Shown: positions 5,318-11,415 of the stretch, in pieces
Layout of the letters: each line of letters starts with the position of its first letter
How positions within the stretch are numbered: position 1 is the stretch's first letter
Assembly: GCA_036499545.1 (NCBI GenBank)
Contig: DASYDR010000352.1
Location: 1 to 11,415, forward strand
Reading direction: 5' to 3'
Source of the DNA: Plastoroseomonas sp036499545
Lineage (GTDB): Bacteria; Pseudomonadota; Alphaproteobacteria; Acetobacterales; Acetobacteraceae
Length of the DNA: 11,415 bases
Notes under the pieces: generated by a model
Told to the model about the DNA's origin: nothing
What the model saw: the letters and a program-made list of their open reading frames with translations, nothing else
The model's database searches: none
Made by a program: the position numbers and the translations under genes

Positions 5318-7342
5318 ATGTCCCAGCCCTCCCTGCTGCCGCCCGAGGCCCGCGACGGCAATCTCGACGCCGCCACGACCCAGCGCATCGAAGAACTGAT
5401 CGAGCAGGAAGAGGGTACGCAGAGCAGTTTCGGCGGCATCCTCGGCGCGATCGCGACCGCGATCGCCCTGGCGATGAGCCTGTTCCACCTCTGGGCCGCC
5501 TGGGACATCGTGCCGACGACGGTGCTGCGCTACGTCCATGTCGGCTTCGCGATGGTGCTGGGCTTCTACCTGTTCCCGGTCGCGAAGCGCTTCCGCCACC
5601 GGCTGATGGCCTGGGACGTGGTGCTGATCGCCGCGTCCCTCTACGTCATCTACTACCTGGTCGCGGGCGGCGACGATCTGCAGGACCGCTATGTCTTCCC
5701 CGAGCCGATGGACGTCGTCGTCGGCTGGATCCTGGTGGCGCTGGTGCTGGAGGTGGCGCGGCGGGCGACCGGGCCGGTGATGCCGGTCGTCGCCATCCTG
5801 TTCCTGCTCTACGCCTTCTACGGCAACCATCTGCCGCCGCCCTGGCAGCACCAGGGCTATGGCGGCGAAAGGCTGATCCCGCACCTGACGATCACGCTGG
5901 AGGGGATCTTCGGCACGGCGATCGACGTTTCCGCGACGCTGATCATCCTGTTCACCATCTATGGCGCCATCCTGCAGAACAGCGGTGCCGGGAAGTTCTT
6001 CGTCGACTTCTCCTTCTCGCTGACCGGCGGCAAGCCGAGCAGCGCCGGGCGCACGGTCGTGCTGTCGTCCTTCCTGCTCGGCGGGCCGTCGGGATCGGGC
6101 GTCGCGACCACGGTGACGCTCGGCACCGTCGCCTGGCCGATGATGAAGCGGGTCGGCTATCGCGCCGATGACGCCGGCGGCCTGCTCGCGGCCGGCGGCC
6201 TGGGCGCCATCATCTCGCCGCCGGTGCTGGGCGCCGCGGCCTTCCTGATCGCCGAGTACCTGAAGATCGGCTATCTCGACGTGCTGAAGATGGCGGCGAT
6301 TCCGACCGTCCTCTACTACGCGTCGCTGCTGTTCATGGTGGAGCTGGACCAGCGCCGGATCGCGGCGCGCAGCGGCAGCGCGGCGGCGGCGGCCGAGGCC
6401 ATGCAAGTGGAACGCGCCGGCGCGCTGGCGCGGCAATACTGGTTCCACTTCTCCTCCCTGATCGCGATCATCGTCTTCATGGCGATCGGGTATTCGCCGA
6501 CCCTGTCGGTGCTCTACGCCATGGCGGTCGCGGTGGTGCTGTCCTTCCTGCGCCGGGAATCGGCGCTGACGCCGATGAAGCTGATCAACACGCTGGCGGC
6601 CGGTGCCATCCAGTCGGTCAGCATCGCCGCGACCTGCGCCTGCGCCGGCATCATCGTCGGCGTCATCACCCTGACCGGGCTCGGCCTGAAATTCTCCGAC
6701 ATCGCGATCCAGGCGGCCGGCGGATCGGTGGTGGTCACCGCGCTCTACACCGCGCTGATCGTCTGGGTGATCGGGCTCGCGGTGCCGGTGACCGCCAGCT
6801 ACATCATCTGCGCCGTGGTCGCCGCGCCCGCGCTGACCAAGCTCGGCGTGCCGGACTATGCCGCGCATATGTTCGTCTTCTACTACGCGGTGCTGAGCGA
6901 GGTCTCGCCGCCGACCGCGCTGTCGCCCTTCGCGGCGGCGGCGATCACCGGCGCCGGCCCGTACCGCACCACGCTGCAGGCCTGGAAATACACCCTGCCC
7001 GCCTTCCTGCTGCCCTTCGTCTTCGTCACCGATCCCGAAGGCGTCGGCCTGCTGCTGTCCTTCCGCGGCGACATGACCTGGATCGACGTCGCCTGGCAGA
7101 CGCTGCTGGCGGCGGGCGGGCTGGCGGCGCTCGCCGCCGCCGCGCAGGGCTATGCGGCGCAGCTGATGCTGTGGTGGGAACGGATCGGATTCGCGATCGC
7201 CGGCATCCTGCTGATCTTCCCGGCGCTGGTCGAAAGCGTGGCCGGCGATGCGCTGCCCGCGCCGCACTGGATCGGCACCGCGCTGGCCGTCGTCCTGCTG
7301 GCGCTGAACATGCGCCGCCCGGCGCCCCGGGCGCGTGCCTGA
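5318..7342 (+). CDS. TRAP transporter fused permease (4TM/12TM, TAXI type)
   Basis: 674 residues in the inner membrane. It joins the small DctQ-like four-helix part and the large DctM-like part in one chain, as is usual for TAXI systems. A soluble acidic N-terminus (1-35) is followed by helices near 38-58, 70-88, 99-117 and 133-146, then the DctM region. Conserved stretches: LLGGPSGSGVATTVTLGTVAWPMMK (253-277), AGGLLAAGGLGAIISPPVLGAAAF (286-309), GLAVPVTASYI (486-496) and SEVSPPTALSPFAAAAITG (527-545), which form the two re-entrant transport-site loops. A C-terminal pair of helices (about 621-665) fits the DUF3394-type tail. AGAGG seven bases upstream supports ATG 5318. It imports the ligand delivered by the TAXI protein encoded just before. 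It ends convergently, 18 bases from the cupin stop. Confidence 0.95.
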   Translation: MSQPSLLPPEARDGNLDAATTQRIEELIEQEEGTQSSFGGILGAIATAIALAMSLFHLWAAWDIVPTTVLRYVHVGFAMVLGFYLFPVAKRFRHRLMAWDVVLIAASLYVIYYLVAGGDDLQDRYVFPEPMDVVVGWILVALVLEVARRATGPVMPVVAILFLLYAFYGNHLPPPWQHQGYGGERLIPHLTITLEGIFGTAIDVSATLIILFTIYGAILQNSGAGKFFVDFSFSLTGGKPSSAGRTVVLSSFLLGGPSGSGVATTVTLGTVAWPMMKRVGYRADDAGGLLAAGGLGAIISPPVLGAAAFLIAEYLKIGYLDVLKMAAIPTVLYYASLLFMVELDQRRIAARSGSAAAAAEAMQVERAGALARQYWFHFSSLIAIIVFMAIGYSPTLSVLYAMAVAVVLSFLRRESALTPMKLINTLAAGAIQSVSIAATCACAGIIVGVITLTGLGLKFSDIAIQAAGGSVVVTALYTALIVWVIGLAVPVTASYIICAVVAAPALTKLGVPDYAAHMFVFYYAVLSEVSPPTALSPFAAAAITGAGPYRTTLQAWKYTLPAFLLPFVFVTDPEGVGLLLSFRGDMTWIDVAWQTLLAAGGLAALAAAAQGYAAQLMLWWERIGFAIAGILLIFPALVESVAGDALPAPHWIGTALAVVLLALNMRRPAPRARA

Positions 7343-7365
7343 GGCGCCGGGTATCCGTTCTCAGG
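7338..7365. terminator. short inverted repeat spanning two convergent stop codons
   Basis: CCTGAG (7338-7343) and CTCAGG (7360-7365) form a 6-bp stem with a 16-nt loop. Each arm contains a stop codon, one for the permease (TGA 7340-7342) and one for the cupin (7361-7363, minus). It may serve as a weak bidirectional terminator; with only six pairs it may also be chance. Confidence 0.3.
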
Positions 7366-7840
7366 GTGCCGGTGCCGGGATCGTGTCGTTCGGCCGCTGC
7401 GGCGGCAGCTTGATCGCCAGGGCCCGGAACCGGCCGGTCGTTGCCATCGATCCCGCATGCGGCGTGCCGCGCGGGATGATCACCAGGTCGCCGGCCCGGA
7501 CCCGGACCTGCTGGTCGCCCAGCCAGAAGGATCCTTCGCCGGCGAGGATCAGCTGAATCTCGTTGGCGTCGGCATGATAGTGCCGCGCCACATTGCCGCT
7601 CTGCACGCCCACCGTGCCGTATTCGGTGGTGACCAGGGTGCGCGACCGCAGATCGGTATTGGGGATCAGCGGACCGATCTCATCCTCCGTCATGGTCAGC
7701 AGGTTGACGATCCGCGGCGTCAGCGCCGCTGCCGCGGCCGGCGGGGCGGATTGCGCCTCGGCCGGCGGCGCGACGCGGGCGACCAGCAGGCCGGCGCCGA
7801 AGGCGAGGGCAAGGCCGGTGCACAGAACGGGCAGGCGCAT
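7361..7840 (-). CDS. exported single-domain cupin protein
   Basis: 159 residues. The N-terminus MRLPVLCTGLALAFGAGLLVARVAPPAEA is a Sec signal peptide (cleavage near residue 29); C7 is not in a lipobox. A low-complexity A/P linker leads to one cupin barrel. Motif 1 is H87-x-H89-x4-E94-x6-G101 (HYHADANEIQLILAGEG) and motif 2 is G117-x5-P123-x-G125-x2-H128 (GDLVIIPRGTPH), so all four metal ligands are present. Cupins of this kind can be dioxygenases, isomerases or ligand sensors, and the reaction cannot be told. Export to the periplasm is the notable point. The start at 7838-7840 is supported by AAGGAAG upstream on the minus strand; the frame continues upstream only as the antisense of the MATE gene. 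Divergent from the MATE gene, with a palindrome between them. Confidence 0.88.
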   Translation of the reverse strand: MRLPVLCTGLALAFGAGLLVARVAPPAEAQSAPPAAAAALTPRIVNLLTMTEDEIGPLIPNTDLRSRTLVTTEYGTVGVQSGNVARHYHADANEIQLILAGEGSFWLGDQQVRVRAGDLVIIPRGTPHAGSMATTGRFRALAIKLPPQRPNDTIPAPAP

Positions 7841-7930
7841 GACTGTCTTCCTTGGATCGTTGGTCCCGGCCAGACCACACCACACTCCGGCGCCCTGCTC
7901 CAGGATCATGCCAAGGTTGTCCATCCCGTA

Positions 7931-7947
7931 ACTTGCATGATGCAAGT
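7931..7947. promoter_or_regulatory. 17-bp palindromic operator-like site
   Basis: ACTTGCATGATGCAAGT consists of two 8-bp half sites, ACTTGCAT and ATGCAAGT, around one central G. It lies in the 150-base gap between the divergent cupin and MATE genes, 44 bases before the GTG chosen for the pump. Length and symmetry suit a dimeric winged-helix repressor (MarR, GntR or similar). No such regulator is encoded in the window. Promoters around it are not clear enough to mark. Confidence 0.6.
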
Positions 7948-7990
7948 CATGTGCTTCAATCGAGGTTCCCGCCGCCAGGACAGTCCGCCC

Positions 7991-9391
7991 GTGAGCCTCG
8001 CCATCCAGGACAAAGCCGCCCCGGCGGCCGCAACCCCCGCCGCGCCAGTGCTGAACCAGCGCACCCAGCGGCTGCTCACCGCCCCGATCGTGCCGATGCT
8101 GCTGCGCATGGCCTGGCCCAACATGCTGATCATGCTGGCCCAGGCCTCGACCGGGCTGATCGAGACCTGGTGGGTCTCCCATCTCGGCACCGATGCGCTG
8201 GCCGGCATGGCCCTGGTCTTCCCGCCGGTGATGCTGATGGGCATGATCTCGGGCGGCGCCATGGGCGGCGGCATCTCCTCGGCCATCGCCCGTGCGCTGG
8301 GCGGCGGCCGGCGGGATGACGCGGATGCGCTGGTCATGCACGCCATCGCCATCAACCTGGCGCTCGGCCTGTTCTTCTCCGGCCTGATGCTGGGCTTCGG
8401 CCGGCCACTGTACCGCGCCCTGGGCGGCGAAGGCGGCGCGCTGGCGGCGGCGCTGACCTATTCGAACATCGTCTTCAGCGGCAACGCCATGCTCTGGGTG
8501 ATGAACGGGCTGGCCAGCGTGATCCGCGGCACCGGCAACATGCTGGTCCCGGCCCTGGTGATCTGCGCCGGCGTCGTGCTGCTGGTGCCGCTGTCGCCGC
8601 TGCTGATCTTCGGCTTCGGTCCGATCCCCGCACTCGGCGTCGCCGGCGGCGGCACCGCGCTGCTGGTCTACTACACCGGCGGCGCCGCCATCCTCGCCTG
8701 GTACGTGCTGTCCGGCCGCAACCTCGTGCGGTTCCGCTGGGTGCGTCCACAATGGCCGATCTTCCGAGACATCCTGCGCATCGGCGCCGTCGCCTCCATC
8801 TCCTCGCTGCAGACCAACGTCACCATCGCGCTGGCGACCGCGCTGGTGGCGGGCGTCGCCGGCGTCGACGCGGTGGCGGGCTTCGGCACCGGGGCGCGGC
8901 TGGAATACCTGCTGGTGCCGCTCGCCTTCGGCCTGGGCGCGCCGCTGGTGGCACTGGTCGGCACCAATATCGGCGCCGGCCAGCGCGAACGGGCCTTGCG
9001 CATCGCGCTGACCGGCGGCGCCATCGCCTTCGCACTGACTGAAACGCTCGGCGTCATCGCCGCGATCTGGCCCGGCGCCTGGCTGGCGCTGTTCAGTGCC
9101 GAACCCGGCACGATCGAAACCGGCAGCCGCTACCTGCGGATCGTCGGGCCGTTCTACGGGTTCTTCGGCCTTGGCATGGCGCTCTATTTCTCGTCACAGG
9201 GCGCCGGGCGGCTGCTCTGGCCGCTGGGCAGCGGGTTCCTGCGCCTGATCATCGCGATCGGCCTCGGCTGGCTCGCGCTTCGCCTGACCGGCTCGCTCGA
9301 CTGGCTCTTCGCCGCCCTGGCGCTCGGCCTCACCGCCTATGGCGTGACCCTGGCCGTCGCCGTCAAATCCGGCGTCTGGTTCCGGGATTAG
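7991..9391 (+). CDS. MATE-family multidrug/metabolite efflux transporter
   Basis: 466 residues from GTG 7991, normal for MATE pumps, which export cationic drugs or metabolites through the inner membrane in exchange for Na+ or H+. After a soluble A/P-rich start (1-25) come twelve predicted helices in two six-helix bundles. Typical motifs: PMLLRMAWPNMLIMLAQA (35-52), GGAMGGGISSAIARALGGGRRDDA (88-111), RGTGNMLVPA (179-188), and in the second half GFGTGARLEYLLVPLAFGLGAPLVALVGTNIGAGQRERA (298-335). The start is uncertain: in-frame ATGs at 7937, 7940 and 7949 lie in or beside the palindrome and lack a ribosome binding site, whereas GTG 7991 has AGGA at 7977-7980. Divergent from the cupin, perhaps under a shared repressor. 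The stop TAG is the first base triplet of a palindromic repeat. Substrate unknown. Confidence 0.92.
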   Translation: MSLAIQDKAAPAAATPAAPVLNQRTQRLLTAPIVPMLLRMAWPNMLIMLAQASTGLIETWWVSHLGTDALAGMALVFPPVMLMGMISGGAMGGGISSAIARALGGGRRDDADALVMHAIAINLALGLFFSGLMLGFGRPLYRALGGEGGALAAALTYSNIVFSGNAMLWVMNGLASVIRGTGNMLVPALVICAGVVLLVPLSPLLIFGFGPIPALGVAGGGTALLVYYTGGAAILAWYVLSGRNLVRFRWVRPQWPIFRDILRIGAVASISSLQTNVTIALATALVAGVAGVDAVAGFGTGARLEYLLVPLAFGLGAPLVALVGTNIGAGQRERALRIALTGGAIAFALTETLGVIAAIWPGAWLALFSAEPGTIETGSRYLRIVGPFYGFFGLGMALYFSSQGAGRLLWPLGSGFLRLIIAIGLGWLALRLTGSLDWLFAALALGLTAYGVTLAVAVKSGVWFRD

Positions 9392-9496
9392 AGCGTGATG
9401 GCTTAAGGCGGACTCGCCGAAAAGTCTGAATCACGCGATCAAATGAAATGGCTGGAGCGTGATCCGTGAGCGCAAGCGAACGCATCATGCTCCAGC
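9389..9496. repeat. composite REP-like palindromic repeat (TAGAGCGTGAT type)
   Basis: Two neighbouring hairpins. The first pairs GCGTGAT 9393-9399 with ATCACGC 9430-9436, with GGCG 9407-9410 and CGCC 9415-9418 inside. The second pairs GCTGGAGCGTGAT 9451-9463 with ATCATGCTCCAGC 9484-9496 (12 of 13, the odd pair being G-T). GAGCGTGAT occurs directly twice, at 9391-9399 and 9455-9463, and once inverted with one change at 9484-9492. The opening TAGAGC resembles the repeat at 2083-2126 read on its minus strand. It lies between convergent genes and holds both stop codons, and probably acts as their terminator. Confidence 0.7.
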
Positions 9497-10558
9497 CGGC
9501 GGAGCGGCGCGCCAGCTCAGCCCGGCGCGGCGGGCGCGCCGCGCGACATAAGCCAGCCAGAGCAGTTGCACCACGAGCGCGGGCAACACCACCAGCGGCT
9601 TGGCGCCGGCCGTCAGGCGCAGGAACAGCAGCGCCAGCGCGCCGTGGAACAGCACGAAGCCCCAGTGCAGCGCCGCCACGCACCAGGCCGACAGGCCGCT
9701 GCGCTGCGCCATCTGATAGAGGTGGGTGCGATGCGGCGCGCTGACCCGTTCGCCGATCGCGGCCCGGCGCAGCAGCGTGAAGCCGGTGTCGAACAGCAGC
9801 CCGAACAACAGCAGCGGCACCAGCAGGAAGGAAAGCTGCTGCACGTCGAAGCGGGAGGAGGCGACCGCCAGCACCGCGAAGACGAAGCCCAGGAACTGGC
9901 TGCCCACATCGCCCATGAAGATGCGCGCCGGGTTCAGGTTGAACGGCAGGAAGCCGGCCAGCCCCGCGCCCAGGAAGAGCGCGGCCGCATAGACGAAGTA
10001 GCCACCCTGCTGCGCCGCGATCACCGCCAGGATGCCGGCCGCGAGGAACAGGCTGCCCCCCACCAGCGCATCCAGCCCATCCATGAAATTCACCGCATTG
10101 GTGCAGGCGACGATCCAGAACAGCGTCAGCAGCACGCCGAAGAACCCGAGATCGACCACGCCGAACACCGGCAGCGACAGCCGGCTCAGCACCAGCCCGC
10201 TGGCCACCGCCACCAACGCCGCCATCGTCTGCGCCCCGAGCTTCACGATGAAGCGGAAATCCCAGACGTCGTCGGCCAGTGCCACCAGCGCGATCGCCGC
10301 GGCGGCCGCGATGACGCCGATGAATTGCGGGTCGGCCAGGCGCGCGAAAGCCGCCACCTGGAACAGCACTGCCATGCCGCCCAGGAATGCGACGACGATG
10401 CCGACCCCGCCGCCCTTGGGCGTCGGCCGCGTATGCGCCTTGCGGGCGTCGGGATGGTCGAGGATCGGAAAAGCGATCATTAGCCGGACGAAACAGGCCG
10501 ACAGCAGCGCGAGGCCGCCCGCGAAGGCCAGATGGCGAAGGACGGCGTCGAAGGTCAT
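9485..10558 (-). CDS. polyprenyl-phosphate sugar-1-phosphate transferase (WecA/WbpL type, glycosyltransferase 4 family)
   Basis: 357 residues, about eleven membrane helices. Family enzymes move a sugar phosphate from a UDP-sugar to undecaprenyl phosphate at the inner face of the inner membrane, the first step of O-antigen, capsule or similar glycans. Motifs: LDHPDARKAHTRPTPKGGGVGI (33-54), ADDVWD with the metal-binding D96-D97 (95-100), NAVNFMDGLDALVGG (154-168), FNLNPARIFMGDVGSQFLG (206-224) and LRRAAIGERVSAPHRTHLYQ (263-282). The HLYQ ending is more like WbpL/WecA enzymes than MraY. The ATG at 10556-10558 fits the family N-terminus, though the ribosome binding site is weak. The last residues and TGA stop are encoded by the right arm of a palindromic repeat. 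Sugar donor not predictable; no other glycan genes are in the window. Confidence 0.9.
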   Translation of the reverse strand: MTFDAVLRHLAFAGGLALLSACFVRLMIAFPILDHPDARKAHTRPTPKGGGVGIVVAFLGGMAVLFQVAAFARLADPQFIGVIAAAAAIALVALADDVWDFRFIVKLGAQTMAALVAVASGLVLSRLSLPVFGVVDLGFFGVLLTLFWIVACTNAVNFMDGLDALVGGSLFLAAGILAVIAAQQGGYFVYAAALFLGAGLAGFLPFNLNPARIFMGDVGSQFLGFVFAVLAVASSRFDVQQLSFLLVPLLLFGLLFDTGFTLLRRAAIGERVSAPHRTHLYQMAQRSGLSAWCVAALHWGFVLFHGALALLFLRLTAGAKPLVVLPALVVQLLWLAYVARRARRAGLSWRAAPPAGA

Positions 10559-10739
10559 GCCGGCGCTTGATGCCCTGCCCCCGGGCGGCGGGCAAGCACC
10601 GCGCCTGGGCACCGGCCGGGATCGCCCCGGGTGGACAGCCACCCCGCCGAGGGAGGATATGGGGTGGCGGCCGCGACACCCCAGGCACCACGCCCTGCCC
10701 CATCCCTGGATGCCACCCCTCTCCGCCTGAGGTTGCGCC
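10559..10739. other. divergent intergenic region with repeated GGGGTGG/CCACCCC motifs
   Basis: 181 bases between divergent genes. GGGTGG 10629-10634 pairs with CCACCC 10639-10644 over a 4-nt loop, and GGGGTGGC 10661-10668 with GCCACCCC 10712-10719. Another CACCCC lies at 10677-10682. The repeated motif may be regulator sites or only base-composition effect. No promoter hexamers are clear. Confidence 0.4.
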
Positions 10740-11415
10740 GTGTTCGACCTGCCCACTCTGTTCTTCCTCACGGCGGTCACCACGACCTTCCTGGGCACGG
10801 TGCTGCTGGCGCTCTGGCTCCAGGATCGCAAGCTGGCCATGCTCGCCATCTGGGGCAGCGCGCAGTTGCTGGGGGGCGTCGGCATCGGCCTGGTCTCGGC
10901 GCGCGGCCTCATCCCCGACAGCATCTCGATCGTGACGGCGAATGGGCTGGTGCTGGTCGCCTGCGGCCTGGCGTGGAACGGCGCGCGCAGCTTCGAGCGC
11001 CGCCGGCTGCTCTGGCTGCCCGGCCTGGCTGCTGCCGCCATCTGGCTGTCCGCCTGCCAGGTCCCCTTGTTCTACGGATCCCTCAACAGCCGGGTGATCC
11101 TGCTGTACGGCGCGATCGCGACCTATTTCGGCCTCGCCGCCCGGGAGTTCTGGCGCGGGCGCCAGGAGTATCTGCCGTCCCGCTGGATGGTGCTGACGGT
11201 GCTCGGCAGCCACGCGCTGCTCTATGGCAGCCGCGTGCCGCTGACCCTGCTATGGCCGCAGGATCCGGCGGCCGGCCTCCCGGCACTGCGCGGCTGGTTC
11301 GTGCTGCTCACCGCCGAGACCCTGATCCATTCGACCGCGATGGCCGTGCTGCTGGTCGCCCTGACCAAGGAGCGGGCGGAGGTGATGGCGGTCCGGCATC
11401 TGGTCACGGCGCGCG
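10740..11415 (+). CDS. membrane-sensor N-terminal part of a probable GGDEF diguanylate cyclase, 3' end missing
   Basis: Opens at GTG 10740, with GAGG at 10729-10732 seven bases before it, and runs without a stop to the window end: 225 residues. About seven hydrophobic segments follow each other (near 5-27, 33-53, 62-80, 90-106, 117-135, 149-166 and 185-208), then a charged helix, ALTKERAEVMAVRH, at the very end. This N-terminus (FDLPTLFFLTAVTTTFLG..., then ...LAIWGSAQLLGGVGIGLVS) is the type I associate with alphaproteobacterial GGDEF proteins, where a K-E-R-A-E signalling helix leads into the catalytic domain. The GGDEF domain itself would be beyond the edge and is not seen, so the function (making c-di-GMP) is inferred. 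It could also be a histidine kinase with a similar membrane part. Divergent from the sugar-phosphate transferase gene. Confidence 0.7.
   Translation, partial: MFDLPTLFFLTAVTTTFLGTVLLALWLQDRKLAMLAIWGSAQLLGGVGIGLVSARGLIPDSISIVTANGLVLVACGLAWNGARSFERRRLLWLPGLAAAAIWLSACQVPLFYGSLNSRVILLYGAIATYFGLAAREFWRGRQEYLPSRWMVLTVLGSHALLYGSRVPLTLLWPQDPAAGLPALRGWFVLLTAETLIHSTAMAVLLVALTKERAEVMAVRHLVTAR

Noticed and set aside
5156..7267. A 703-codon open frame on the minus strand across the TRAP permease gene
   Set aside because: Its product is a run of D, Q, H, R and G without any domain, the usual antisense image of a membrane protein in GC-rich DNA; the plus-strand gene is unmistakable.
7457..7990. N-terminal extension of the MATE gene frame back to 7457
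   Set aside because: It overlaps the cupin gene in antisense and has no MATE homology; a start near 7991 fits the family length and has a ribosome binding site.
7841..8752. Cupin frame extended upstream on the minus strand to 463 residues
   Set aside because: The added part is antisense to the MATE gene; the signal peptide and ribosome binding site mark the start at 7840.
9363..11213. A 616-codon minus-strand frame over the sugar transferase
   Set aside because: The frame is offset from the transferase, low-complexity and Arg/Gly/Ala-rich, with no recognisable motif, while the frame at 9485-10558 carries all family motifs.

Overview
The window is GC-rich DNA from what looks like an alphaproteobacterium, probably an Acetobacteraceae/Rhodospirillales-type soil or water organism. 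Reasons: a DUF4170 protein (a small alphaproteobacterial family), Bug-type and TAXI-TRAP solute-binding proteins together, and palindromic TAGAGC(A/G)T-type intergenic repeats like those of many alphaproteobacteria. The taxonomy is inference; no rRNA or tRNA gene is present and I see no CRISPR array.

Layout. (1) 2-1703, plus strand: the 3' part of a Bug/TctC-type periplasmic binding protein and a class II aldolase/adducin-family enzyme, separated by a 161-bp perfect-ended inverted-repeat element flanked by a TGA/TGA duplication. Removing the element and one TGA copy gives a tight two-gene operon with a 14-nt spacer. (2) 1719-3475, minus strand: DUF4170 protein, a crotonase-fold enoyl-CoA hydratase/isomerase relative and a stand-alone CinA C-terminal (NMN amidase type) protein. 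(3) 3596-4192, plus: a small outer-membrane-type lipoprotein resembling YajG, in visibly AT-richer DNA with its own promoter-like sequence. (4) 4273-7342, plus: a TAXI TRAP transporter made of a periplasmic binding protein and a fused 4TM-12TM permease, with a strong GC hairpin between the genes. (5) 7361-7840 minus and 7991-9391 plus: an exported cupin and a MATE efflux pump, divergent, with a 17-bp palindromic operator-like site between them. (6) 9389-9496: composite palindromic repeats that provide stop codons to both convergent neighbours. (7) 9485-10558 minus and 10740-end plus: a polyprenyl-phosphate sugar-1-phosphate transferase (WecA/WbpL type) and, divergent, the membrane-sensor part of a probable diguanylate cyclase cut by the window edge.

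Working together: the transport genes suggest organic-acid scavenging (Bug and TAXI families), but no substrate can be read from the sequence. The TRAP pair is the only complete multi-gene machine. The sugar transferase and the possible c-di-GMP protein are plausibly related through surface polysaccharide, but only by adjacency.

The most notable signals are non-coding: a MITE-like element landed exactly on a stop codon inside an operon, its long arms keep base pairing mainly through U.G pairs on the transcript strand, and three other gene ends are formed by or overlap palindromic repeats. I found no convincing new multi-gene system here. Gaps between genes are all shorter than 300 bases; 1932-2082 and 3476-3526 hold nothing else I can support.
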